Source of the DNA: JBCCZC01 sp039188505
Lineage (GTDB): Bacteria > Pseudomonadota > Gammaproteobacteria > Xanthomonadales > SZUA-38
Assembly: GCA_039188505.1 (NCBI GenBank)
Contig: JBCCZC010000082.1
Coordinates: forward strand, 1-16,284
Length of the DNA stretch: 16,284 nt
Reading direction: 5' to 3'
Shown: positions 6,813 through 13,361 of the stretch, piece after piece
How positions within the stretch are numbered: the stretch's first letter is position 1
How the letters are laid out: the number at the start of each line of letters is the position of its first letter
Notes under the pieces: model-generated
What the model was told of the DNA's origin: nothing
Databases searched by the model: none
The model's input: the letters and a program-made list of their open reading frames with translations, nothing else
Translations under genes and position numbers: made by a program

Positions 6813-7250
6813 GTGAACAGTCAGTTCCCGATGGCGCTCCACATCATGGGTTTTCTCACCTCAACGGACGGCGGCGCGTTGACATCCGTAATGATGGCGA
6901 AGACCTATGGCACGAGTCCCGTCGTGCTCCGACGAGTGCTTGCCAAGCTTCAACGCGCCGGGCTGGTCCAAACCAGACGCGGGGTCGGCGGCGGCAGCGT
7001 ACTGGGACGCGACCCAGCATCGATCACCCTGCGGGATGTCTACGAAGCTGTCGCAGACGAGGCCTCGGTGCTCCCTTCGTATTCGGGAAATTGCTCAGGC
7101 CCCGTCGCGCCCGTCCTTGCGGGCTACGTCAACGAGCTCTTTGCCGACGCAGAGCAGGCGTTGCTGGAGAGGCTCGGAGAGGTCACCGTCGCAGAGATGG
7201 ACCTGGCGGTGCGCAGCCGCATCGTTTCTGCGCTTCAGTGCAAGGCGTGA
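6813..7250 (+). CDS. Rrf2-family transcriptional regulator
   Basis: This 145-residue protein from GTG 6813 fits the Rrf2 family of winged-helix regulators that sense redox, nitric oxide or iron-sulfur status. It begins NSQFPMALHIMGFLTS as family members do. The recognition helix region is TSPVVLRRVLAKLQRAGLV (34-52) and the wing is RRGVGGG (55-61); ITLRDVYEAV (71-80) follows. Cluster-binding members carry three Cys in the 90-106 region, but only Cys94 is present, with Cys143 near the end. This argues against a [2Fe-2S] cluster and for a thiol or ligand-sensing type. In-frame ATGs at 6717 and 6777 would add atypical sequence. No Shine-Dalgarno precedes the GTG, so the message may be nearly leaderless. 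Family firm, signal unknown. Confidence 0.88.
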   Translation: MNSQFPMALHIMGFLTSTDGGALTSVMMAKTYGTSPVVLRRVLAKLQRAGLVQTRRGVGGGSVLGRDPASITLRDVYEAVADEASVLPSYSGNCSGPVAPVLAGYVNELFADAEQALLERLGEVTVAEMDLAVRSRIVSALQCKA

Positions 7251-7272
7251 TTGGCCCTTTTTTTGGCCCGAT

Positions 7273-7291
7273 TTGCAACGACATTTGTTAC
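7273..7291 (+). promoter_or_regulatory. Second operator-like dyad, upstream of the membrane protein gene
   Basis: TTGCAAC (7273-7279), seven bases, GTTAC (7287-7291), the same motif and spacing as at 6785-6803. It lies 15 bases before ATG 7307. The sequence ending it, TACATAT (7289-7295), is AT-rich and could overlap a -10 element. Binding here would block transcription of the membrane protein gene. Confidence 0.6.
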
Positions 7292-7306
7292 ATATGGAAA
7301 TGAATC

Positions 7307-7747
7307 ATGAATCGAAATGAACTGTGGCTCTTGCGAATCTCGGCAGTCCTTTGGGTGATCTGGGGGCTCGTTCATGTGCTCGCGGGCGTGCTGACCATGG
7401 CCCAGGAAACCGCCGGTGCGGTCGCTGGAATCGCCGATGCCGTGGACCCGGATCTCCTGATCAACGATTATCACGCGGCCGTCGGCGCACTTCTCAACCA
7501 GCACGGATTCAATCTGGCCTGGATCGGGGCGACGACCACGGTCAGCGCCATCTGGATCTGGCGCGGTTCCGGGATCGCGATCTTCCTGGCGGCACTGGTC
7601 GGTGGACTGGCGGATGTCGGCTATTTCATCTTCATGGATCTCGGCGGATTCGTGAACTTCGTGCCGGGAACGGTCATGACGCTCGTCTCCAGCGCCGCTA
7701 TTGTCACGAGCTTCTATGCGTGGTTCAGCAATCGACGCGCCCCGTGA
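7307..7747 (+). CDS. Four-helix integral membrane protein
   Basis: This 146-residue inner-membrane protein has four hydrophobic segments, at about 8-30, 68-86, 88-110 and 117-138. The first loop (31-66) is longer and acidic. The helices are rich in Trp and Gly (for example VLWVIWGLVH and IWIWRGSG). Size and topology resemble small DoxX-like proteins, but no signature was identified, so no family is assigned. TGGAAATGAATC precedes the ATG, giving a weak ribosome-binding site. It lies 56 bases after the Rrf2 gene and carries its own copy of the regulator-type dyad, so it is the best candidate target of that regulator. Role unknown. Confidence 0.75.
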   Translation: MNRNELWLLRISAVLWVIWGLVHVLAGVLTMAQETAGAVAGIADAVDPDLLINDYHAAVGALLNQHGFNLAWIGATTTVSAIWIWRGSGIAIFLAALVGGLADVGYFIFMDLGGFVNFVPGTVMTLVSSAAIVTSFYAWFSNRRAP

Positions 7748-7927
7748 ATTCCTGCTCGATGGGCTGACGCCTTCCCGCAGATCGAGGATTCCTGCCGTGC
7801 CCGGGCGTGAGGACAACTCGGCTCGTCGACAAACCCATCATGTTTGTGAAGCCGTTCTGTAGCCACGCCCCACGTCAGTTCCACGAACGCAGGATCACGG
7901 TTGAGGGGTCGAAGCGTGGGAGGTCGC

Positions 7928-8227
7928 ATGAAGATCGAGAAGGAAGTCGAGTTCCGGACCCGCATGGGGCGACGAATCATCGCCAATGTCGGTCGACCGA
8001 ACGGCAGCTGCGGTTACGCCTGCAGGCTAGACGAGATGCGGAGTCCGGACGGTCCGCTCGAGGTTCCGTCCGACTTTCCGACCTCGGCCCTCGGTATGCA
8101 CGCGGGAGATGCGGTGCTCACGTTCAAGGAGGCCCTGAATCTGGCGCTCGCCCGCCTCTGGCCTCACGACGGCGTCACCGAGATCGCGCAGGCCGATACG
8201 GCGCCGTCGCTCTATGCCGCTCAATAG
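7928..8227 (+). CDS. Small hypothetical protein
   Basis: This 99-residue soluble protein starts at ATG 7928 with GGGAGG (7918-7923) four bases upstream. It opens with a charged amphipathic segment (KIEKEVEFRTRMGRR) and contains two Cys in GSCGYACRLDE (26-36). It ends with a helical stretch around FKEALNLALARLWPHD. No signal peptide or membrane helix is seen and the family is not recognised. It is 180 bases downstream of the membrane protein gene and convergent with the glycosyltransferase operon. The ribosome-binding site and a non-random composition support it. Confidence 0.55.
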   Translation: MKIEKEVEFRTRMGRRIIANVGRPNGSCGYACRLDEMRSPDGPLEVPSDFPTSALGMHAGDAVLTFKEALNLALARLWPHDGVTEIAQADTAPSLYAAQ

Positions 8228-8271
8228 CAGCGCTTGACCTCCCCAGAGGCGCCGCGACCGCGGGGGCGGCT

Positions 8272-8940
8272 CTAGCGATAGAACCGCTTGAGCCAGACGG
8301 GCGAGGCGCCAGCGACGTAGGCGCACACCAGCGCGATGTTCACGAGCTGCTGGCGGATGACGCCGGCGGCCTCGAAACGACGCGCAGAGGTCCGCACCGG
8401 CGCGCCGAGTTTCCGGAAGCGACCGACCCGTCGGATACGCCGCTGGATCTCGAAGTCCTCGAGCAGCGGCTGCGCCGCGAAGCCCACGATGGCCTTGAAG
8501 GCCGCAGCCCGGAAGAAGAGCGCCTGATCGCCATAGGTGAAGAGCGGCAGGTTCAGGCGGCTGAACCAGGAATAGGCGGCCAGCATCGGCGAGCGCCGGT
8601 CGAAGGCGAGGTAGAAGCTGCCGGCCACGACATCTGGCTGCTGAAGTGCCGATTCGACGAGCGGTGCGGCATCGGGAGGAAGCTCCGTATCGGCGTGGAG
8701 AAACAGCAGGACGTCTCCCGTGGCGGCTCGGGCCCCTGCATTCATCTGCTGCGCCCGCCCGGCCGGCGAGCGCAGCAAGCGAACGACGCCGAAGCGACTG
8801 ACGATCTCGGTGGTCCGGTCGGAGCTACCGCCGTCCACGACGATGATCTCGTGCACGCCCGGTTGCGCCAGGGCGGTCTCGAGGGTTCGGCCGATCACGA
8901 CCTCCTCGTCAAGGGTGGGGATGATGATCGAGAGCCGCAT
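8272..8940 (-). CDS. Family 2 glycosyltransferase, TIGR04283-like
   Basis: This 222-residue GT-A fold enzyme would transfer a sugar from a nucleotide donor. SIIIPTLDEE (4-13) opens the nucleotide-binding strand, with DGGSSDRT at 36-43. GRAQQMNAGA (61-70) and LHADTELP (81-88, the metal-binding DxD-like HAD) are characteristic of the TIGR04283 group. YGDQALFF (136-143), EDFEIQRR (161-168, likely catalytic acid) and TSARRFE (184-190) complete the pattern. One hydrophobic helix (198-210) is near the C-terminus. The start at 8940 overlaps the SRPBCC stop by one base (TGATG). The frame stays open further upstream, but family sequence begins here. TIGR04283 proteins are often annotated as arsenosugar-related; no arsenic gene is adjacent, so the substrate is open. 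Confidence 0.9.
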   Translation of the reverse strand: MRLSIIIPTLDEEVVIGRTLETALAQPGVHEIIVVDGGSSDRTTEIVSRFGVVRLLRSPAGRAQQMNAGARAATGDVLLFLHADTELPPDAAPLVESALQQPDVVAGSFYLAFDRRSPMLAAYSWFSRLNLPLFTYGDQALFFRAAAFKAIVGFAAQPLLEDFEIQRRIRRVGRFRKLGAPVRTSARRFEAAGVIRQQLVNIALVCAYVAGASPVWLKRFYR

Positions 8941-9524
8941 CAGAGCCCGGCTTCGACGCGCTGGCGGAGCGCTTCGAGAAGCTCTGGCAGGTCCCGCTTC
9001 AGCGCATTGCGCACCATCCACTGGGGGACGAGGAATCCCGGATCGATGCGTACGCTGTAGGTCACCAGCGTGCTTGCGGGCGCCAGGGCCTCCAGGGTCC
9101 AGGCGCCGCTGAGGTGGCGAAGATCACCGGAGGTCTTCTCGAAGTCGACCCGCCGGAGCGGTTGATAGGTCGCGTCGAAGACGTACCGGACCCGTGGGAG
9201 GAACCAGCCGTAGCGAACTTCATGGGCGATCGATTGGCTGAGGCCGTCCGGCGCGGTCTCCAGGACCGAGCAGGCTTTGAGCCCCGGAACGAACTCCGGT
9301 GCCGCACCACAGTCGACCATCGCCTCCCAGACCGGCTCGGCGCCCGCATCGATCAGCACAGCGGCGCTTACGGCCCGAACCTCATCCGCGGCCCGGGGCG
9401 CGACCTCGACGGGAATCGCGCGATTCGCCGTTGCCTCCAGCGGATCCCAACCCGCTGCGCTCCCCCCGGCCGGCGAGAGTCCGAGCAGCAGGAGCAGGAC
9501 CGACGGCAGGCTACGGCACGTCAT
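8940..9524 (-). CDS. Exported SRPBCC (START-like) protein
   Basis: This 194-residue protein has a Leu-rich signal peptide (residues 1-24, cut near GGSAAG). It is followed by a START/polyketide-cyclase-type beta-barrel domain that binds hydrophobic ligands such as quinones or lipids. Telling segments are VSAAVLIDAGAEPVWEAMVD (52-71), the usual first strand and helix, EVRYGWFLPRVRYVF (102-116) and the long C-terminal helix NALKRDLPELLEALRQRVE. The signal peptide predicts a periplasmic carrier rather than a cytoplasmic one. It overlaps the DUF547 stop by 14 bases and the glycosyltransferase start by one, as the third gene of a four-gene operon. Fold confident, ligand unknown. Confidence 0.82.
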   Translation of the reverse strand: MTCRSLPSVLLLLLGLSPAGGSAAGWDPLEATANRAIPVEVAPRAADEVRAVSAAVLIDAGAEPVWEAMVDCGAAPEFVPGLKACSVLETAPDGLSQSIAHEVRYGWFLPRVRYVFDATYQPLRRVDFEKTSGDLRHLSGAWTLEALAPASTLVTYSVRIDPGFLVPQWMVRNALKRDLPELLEALRQRVEAGL

Positions 9525-10338
9525 TGAGTTCCCAATCGTATTTCAGGTATGAAACCCGATTGTCCGGATCCGATAGCGCCGCCCGGGCTGCGTCGTCGGC
9601 ATACGCGCGTAGCCAGTACACGATGCCGCGCTGCCCGCGTCGGCCCGCAAGCGGCGCTTCGACGCCTTCGGGAAGCACAAAGTCCTCGCCGAACCACTTG
9701 AAGATGCGCGAGATCCGGATTCGGCGAGAGTCAGGCTCGAGGACCAGACCGTTTTCCGAGTCGCGAAGAAACTGCCGCGCCTGCTCGTCGAGCTGCGCAT
9801 CGAGGCGATCGGCGACGTAGGCCTCGCTGCGAAGCGGCGGGCAGCTCTTCGCCGCGCAGACCAGGGCAACATGGATGCGCGGATCGCCAAACTCTGGACG
9901 GATAATCCCGTGCTCGACGTCGTCCAGAGCAACTTCCCGTCCGGCCGCCCGCCGCTTGATGCCTTTCCAGACACCGGGAATCTGCCAGATGCTCGATGCG
10001 GGAAAGGCCAGGCCCTTGATGCCTCGTCGCTCGAGGGGATAGTTCTCGATAATCGACTGGATGACGAAGGCGTTGTAGGCGTTGATCCAGAAGGCCAGCT
10101 GCTGATCGGACTCCCATGCCTCCAGCTCGGCTTTGCCCACGTCCGCGAGCGATGCCAGGTACGCCTGGAGCGCGGCCGGGTCCGCCTTGATCGCCGCGTA
10201 ATCGACCTGCCCCGCATCGACGTGAGCCTCGAGCACACCGTCGAAAGCCGTGTGCGCGTGATCGAAGGCGACTGCCGCAGGCGCCAGGGACAGGCCAGCA
10301 ACCAGAAGCGCGGCGGCGGCAAGACCCGTCAGGCGCAC
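9511..10338 (-). CDS. Exported DUF547 protein
   Basis: The 275-residue protein from GTG 10338 has a signal peptide (residues 1-24, ending PAAVAFDH). DUF547 hallmarks are AFWINAYNAF (82-91), LDDVEHGIIR (138-147) and HVALVCAAKSCPPLR (156-170), with conserved His143, Cys161 and Cys166. DUF547 resembles papain-like/transglutaminase folds by published fold comparisons, so a Cys/His active site is possible but unproven. GTG 10338 is chosen because it gives a compact signal peptide and a 10-base overlap with the methyltransferase stop. An ATG at 10449 would overlap by 121 bases and add an Arg-rich leader. It is the second gene of the operon. Confidence 0.88.
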   Translation of the reverse strand: MRLTGLAAAALLVAGLSLAPAAVAFDHAHTAFDGVLEAHVDAGQVDYAAIKADPAALQAYLASLADVGKAELEAWESDQQLAFWINAYNAFVIQSIIENYPLERRGIKGLAFPASSIWQIPGVWKGIKRRAAGREVALDDVEHGIIRPEFGDPRIHVALVCAAKSCPPLRSEAYVADRLDAQLDEQARQFLRDSENGLVLEPDSRRIRISRIFKWFGEDFVLPEGVEAPLAGRRGQRGIVYWLRAYADDAARAALSDPDNRVSYLKYDWELNDVP

Positions 10339-10892
10339 GCGTCGCCCCGCCGATCGAGAACGTAGACCGATTGGCGAAAGAAGATGAAGAACCGCATGGA
10401 GAAGGCGCTCAGCAGCGAAAACCCCAGGGCGTCGAATGTCTCGCGCCAACCGCGGTCATCCCGATTGTTGTGCGGATGGCCTACAAACTCCCAGTTGGCC
10501 AGACTGTCGGCCCAGTGAGTCAGGCGCTCCTGCCAACGCCCTTCAACCAGATCCTCCATGACGATGACGCGGCGCGCGACGCGACCGGCTTCGGCGAGCA
10601 CGGCTTCCGGATCGGTGGCGTGGTGTAGGACGGTCAGGATCAGTGCAACGTCGAAGGCCCCGTCGCGAAACGGCATCCGGTGCCCGTCATAGAGCACCCG
10701 CTTCAGCTCGCGGGACCGGCTCGAATCCGCCACGTCCAGCGCCACGACCGGATGACCCTGGGCGGTCACGGCGTCGGCGACGGTGCCCATGCCGCAGCCC
10801 ACCTCGAGCACCGACGCGCCCGCCGGCAAATGCGGGGAGATCAGCCGCCATTTCCGACGCGCATCGAGTTTCCACAGATAGTGAAGCAGCAT
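10329..10892 (-). CDS. Class I SAM-dependent methyltransferase
   Basis: This 187-residue protein is a Rossmann-fold methyltransferase. Motif I is VLEVGCGMGTVAD (28-40), the acidic motif II end is ALDV (51-54), and MPFRDGAFDVALILTVLHH (73-91) is the Methyltransf_11-type segment. A C-terminal hydrophobic stretch (near 165-176, FSMRFFIFFRQS) may contact membrane or a lipid substrate. The ATG at 10892 has GGAG eight bases upstream. It is the first gene of four overlapping genes and 123 bases after the glutathione transferase stop, so it probably has its own promoter. Small size resembles quinone- or lipid-modifying methyltransferases; the substrate is not deducible. Confidence 0.88.
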   Translation of the reverse strand: MLLHYLWKLDARRKWRLISPHLPAGASVLEVGCGMGTVADAVTAQGHPVVALDVADSSRSRELKRVLYDGHRMPFRDGAFDVALILTVLHHATDPEAVLAEAGRVARRVIVMEDLVEGRWQERLTHWADSLANWEFVGHPHNNRDDRGWRETFDALGFSLLSAFSMRFFIFFRQSVYVLDRRGDACA

Positions 10893-11015
10893 GCTCGGTC
10901 TCCGGATTCGCTAACTAAGTAGACCGGCTGCGAGTGCTTTGCTTGCAGGTGTCGCCATGGGCTCAGGGTCTGGCGGTGGCGAGTTGGGACCATCGGGTTC
11001 GGGCCGCCGAACTCC

Positions 11016-11717
11016 TCAGCCGTCGTCATCGAGCGCCAGCATCGAGCGAATCGAGGCTTCGATCTGACCGCCGCAGTAGAGCTGTCCGAAGCGCTCCTGA
11101 TCGGAGCGAACTCTCCGCGCCATTGACGGTTTGGCGCCGATCCGTTGGCAGAGCGCGCCGATTCCGGGCGCGCTGCGGAGAAGGTCGGGTGCGAGCTCCG
11201 GCAGGCAGCGCGTCATGTTGCCGAACAGCGCAAAGACGGCAATGTCGGCATAGCTGACCACCGGCCCACCGACGTGCCCGCGCGCCAGGGACTCTTCGAA
11301 CAGATGCATCCATCGGGGCAGACGCTTGCCGCGAAACTCGATCCAGGCCTCCCGATCCCACATCCAGGAACCGTTGTAGCGGCACAGCTCCATCAGCAGG
11401 TCGTTGCAGTCCATGAGCACCTTCATGCACAGCGCGGCCTGGAAACGATCTCCGGGTAGCAGGCCAAGGGGGCCGGCAATATGGCTCACGATAGCCGGCG
11501 CCTGGCTGATGAATTCACCGGTTTCCAGGTCTTCGAGCACGGGCGGCCCCATGAAGGGAACGGGCTGGTCGGACGGCGGTTGCTGCCTGAGAGTCTCGAT
11601 CGCTTCGAGGTCGGACTCTTCCAGCAACGGCACGTCCTGATAGGCGAACTGGTAGCTGACGAAACACCCTCGGAACGGCAGGGGCCAGTAGTAGAGCCGA
11701 AAGCGTGGCGTTGACAT
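11016..11717 (-). CDS. Glutathione S-transferase family protein
   Basis: This 233-residue protein has the two-domain GST layout. The thioredoxin-like N-terminal domain starts with FRLYYWPLPFRG (6-17). The cis-Pro loop is GPPVLED (57-63), followed by the glutathione-binding SQAPAI (71-76; E/Q-S is usual). The helical C-terminal domain carries the N-capping box SYADIAVF (155-162). Length matches cytosolic GSTs. It likely conjugates or isomerises electrophiles with glutathione; no class is assigned. The start lies 22 bases after the stop of the two-helix membrane protein gene, with only a weak ribosome-binding site, so the two are probably co-transcribed. Confidence 0.85.
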   Translation of the reverse strand: MSTPRFRLYYWPLPFRGCFVSYQFAYQDVPLLEESDLEAIETLRQQPPSDQPVPFMGPPVLEDLETGEFISQAPAIVSHIAGPLGLLPGDRFQAALCMKVLMDCNDLLMELCRYNGSWMWDREAWIEFRGKRLPRWMHLFEESLARGHVGGPVVSYADIAVFALFGNMTRCLPELAPDLLRSAPGIGALCQRIGAKPSMARRVRSDQERFGQLYCGGQIEASIRSMLALDDDG

Positions 11718-11739
11718 GGATCGCTCTACCGGCCGCGCG

Positions 11740-12234
11740 TCACATCTTCACGCCGGGCAGTTCGGCCTCGAGCGCGCGACGAAGGTCATCGAGCTGATCG
11801 CGGGGGAGGTGCGCAAACACGAACTCGACCGAACTCCCGTCCTTCAGGAAAAACGCCGCCACGCCAAGGTCCGCGGCGGCATCGGTGTGCGAACCCGTGA
11901 TGCCGACCATGCTCATGGAGGCCGTACGCATCGCCACCTCAAAGCGATCGATCTGGCCAATCCGGACGCGGCGGCTCGCCCAGCACAGCTCATCGCCCTT
12001 GCGGCTGATGACCGTATTCGTCCGCTTGGTCCGATTCATGAGCCAGATCGTGAAGAAGATCATGCCCCCCAACGTGCCGAGCAGTATCAATAATCCGGCA
12101 GCGCCGCCGAGGCCCTCGATCAAGCCTCCCACGAGGATGATGAGGCCCGCCGGCACGCCGTAGAAGAGCCAGAAACGCTGCAGATACTTGCGTTGCTGGT
12201 CCAGATCGACCGGCCTTTCCCAGATGGTCTTCAT
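11740..12234 (-). CDS. Two-helix membrane protein with soluble C-terminal domain
   Basis: The 164-residue protein starts at ATG 12234 with GGGAGG five bases upstream; a start 39 bases earlier lacks a comparable site. A charged N-terminus (1-20) precedes two adjacent hydrophobic segments (about 20-40 and 43-65). The second ends in NRTKRTN, which places the C-terminal domain in the cytoplasm. That domain (70-164) has a run of beta strands (NTVISRKGDELCWASRRVRI; RFEVAMRT; AAFFLKDGSSVEFVF) and a final helix. This layout recalls bacterial PH-like (DUF304-type) proteins, but no family match is claimed. It probably shares a transcript with the glutathione transferase gene. Confidence 0.7.
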   Translation of the reverse strand: MKTIWERPVDLDQQRKYLQRFWLFYGVPAGLIILVGGLIEGLGGAAGLLILLGTLGGMIFFTIWLMNRTKRTNTVISRKGDELCWASRRVRIGQIDRFEVAMRTASMSMVGITGSHTDAAADLGVAAFFLKDGSSVEFVFAHLPRDQLDDLRRALEAELPGVKM

Positions 12235-12410
12235 CAATCCTCCCGTGCCCTCGGCGCCGCCCTGCCCATGCAAGCACGGGCATCATCGAGGCGCAACCTG
12301 TCGCCAGCCCCGGGGCGAGGTGATTCCGTCTGCTCAAGTCCGGGCCATGGCGAGTCTGCGGCGCGCCATGGATAGGTCGCGACGGTCGAAGCTGGCCCGT
12401 TGGATACTCC

Positions 12411-12443
12411 GGGCCAACCCTGAAAAAAAGGCTAGGTTGACCC
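12411..12443 (-). terminator. Hairpin spanning the dsbB stop codon
   Basis: On the minus strand GGGTCAACC (12443-12435) can pair with GGTTGGCCC (12419-12411), nine pairs with one G-U. The TAG stop and a run of seven Ts fall in the loop. Because the T run is in the loop rather than after the stem, this is not a standard intrinsic terminator. Confidence 0.3.
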
Positions 12444-12986
12444 CGACTCGCGCAAGCTGACTTCGGCAGCGGCGGCATCGCGCCCACCGCTCGCGAAGGG
12501 CGCGGCGAGCGCGGCGACGAGATACGCGAGCGCCAACACGGAACCCACCATCAGCCCCTCCGCCATCGTGACTCCGAAGAGCAGTTCAGGCGTGTAGCCG
12601 CATAGCTCCCAGGCCTCGAAGACGGACGGGAGCCATTCATGCAGCGGCAACCAGCTCGGATAGCCGTCATCGAAGGTACAGCTGCCTTCGATCCAGCCGC
12701 GCTCGACGCCGAGGGTCTCCCAGCTCGTCCGGGTCAGCCCGACGACGAGACCGCCGATGAGGCCGTGGGCAGCCAGTCGACCGGCCCGATGACCACGGAC
12801 GGGAATCGCAAGCAGCGCAACGATCGCGGTCCCGAGGATCCAGGCGCGGGCGTGGGTGCAGAGTATGCAGGGCCCGTAGTCCAGGCCGTACTGATAGTAG
12901 AGGGCAACGCCTTCGAGCATGAGGCCGAAGGCTGCGAGCGCGAGCCAGTAGGCCGCGTGACGTTGGATTCGGTCGAGAAGCTGCAT
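12432..12986 (-). CDS. dsbB: Disulfide bond formation protein B
   Basis: This 184-residue inner-membrane protein reoxidises periplasmic DsbA and passes electrons to quinone. Four membrane helices are visible (about 13-32, 48-63, 72-88, 140-163). The first redox pair is GPCILC (Cys40, Cys43), followed by Arg47, which matches the quinone-contact Arg of E. coli DsbB. The second pair in the long periplasmic loop is Cys103 and Cys129, with WLPLHEWLPSVFEAW between them as in the family. Length is usual. No good Shine-Dalgarno precedes ATG 12986. No dsbA lies in the window. It leads a co-directional minus-strand block. Confidence 0.93.
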   Translation of the reverse strand: MQLLDRIQRHAAYWLALAAFGLMLEGVALYYQYGLDYGPCILCTHARAWILGTAIVALLAIPVRGHRAGRLAAHGLIGGLVVGLTRTSWETLGVERGWIEGSCTFDDGYPSWLPLHEWLPSVFEAWELCGYTPELLFGVTMAEGLMVGSVLALAYLVAALAAPFASGGRDAAAAEVSLRESGST

Positions 12987-12991
12987 GCGCG

Positions 12992-13333
12992 TTGGAAAGC
13001 GGGAACGCGCGTGAGTTCCGGGCAGGATCGAGAAACGGGCGCCGAGGCCGATGTCGCTTGCTTGACGGCACCATCGCCAGACTGAGCGAGGCAGCGACGG
13101 AGGTCGAGGCCGCGCGGGAACGGGTGGGCACGCCCCTGAAGCTGCTCCTCGGCGCGGAGCAGAAAGCCACGTAGCTCCAGTACGATCCGGCCCTCGCGTT
13201 CGAACTGCTGACGGCTTTCGACGCCAACTGGGGCGAGATGATGGGGCGGATTCGCGCCCACCGGAACGTCCTCGAACCCGTTGCCGATCGCACCATTCAA
13301 TTCCTCGCGGGAGCCGCCGGGGAATCGCGGTGA
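12992..13333 (+). pseudogene. Degraded gene with in-frame amber stop
   Basis: One plus-strand frame reads like protein on both sides of a TAG at 13172-13174. Before it lies TIARLSEAATEVEAARERVG (helical, from about 13070) leading to KLLLGAEQKAT. After it come 52 codons with YDPALAFELLTAFDANWGEM and NVLEPVADRTIQFLAGAAGE, ending at TGA 13331-13333. Amphipathic helices with few Arg/Pro runs are unlike the shadow frames elsewhere. The first 20 or so codons in this frame look non-coding. A better N-terminus may be GTG 13013 in another frame (SSGQDRETGAEADVA), implying a frameshift near 13060. Family not recognised; whether it is dead or miscalled by a sequencing error is unresolved. Confidence 0.35.
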
Positions 13334-13361
13334 GCGCTGGGTCACGACCCGAAGCTCAGGC

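Noticed and set aside
7253..7268. GGCC-T7-GGCC after the Rrf2 gene as a terminator
   Set aside because: The stem would be only four pairs with the T run in the loop; too weak.
7755..7786. CTCGAT...ATCGAG inverted repeat after the membrane protein gene
   Set aside because: Six pairs with a 20-base loop and no T run; within chance expectation.
7807..9060. 417-codon plus-strand frame over the glycosyltransferase
   Set aside because: It is an antisense shadow; the minus-strand glycosyltransferase has all family motifs.
10841..11029. 62-codon minus-strand frame upstream of the methyltransferase
   Set aside because: It overlaps the methyltransferase start out of frame, has no family and no Shine-Dalgarno better than that of the real gene.
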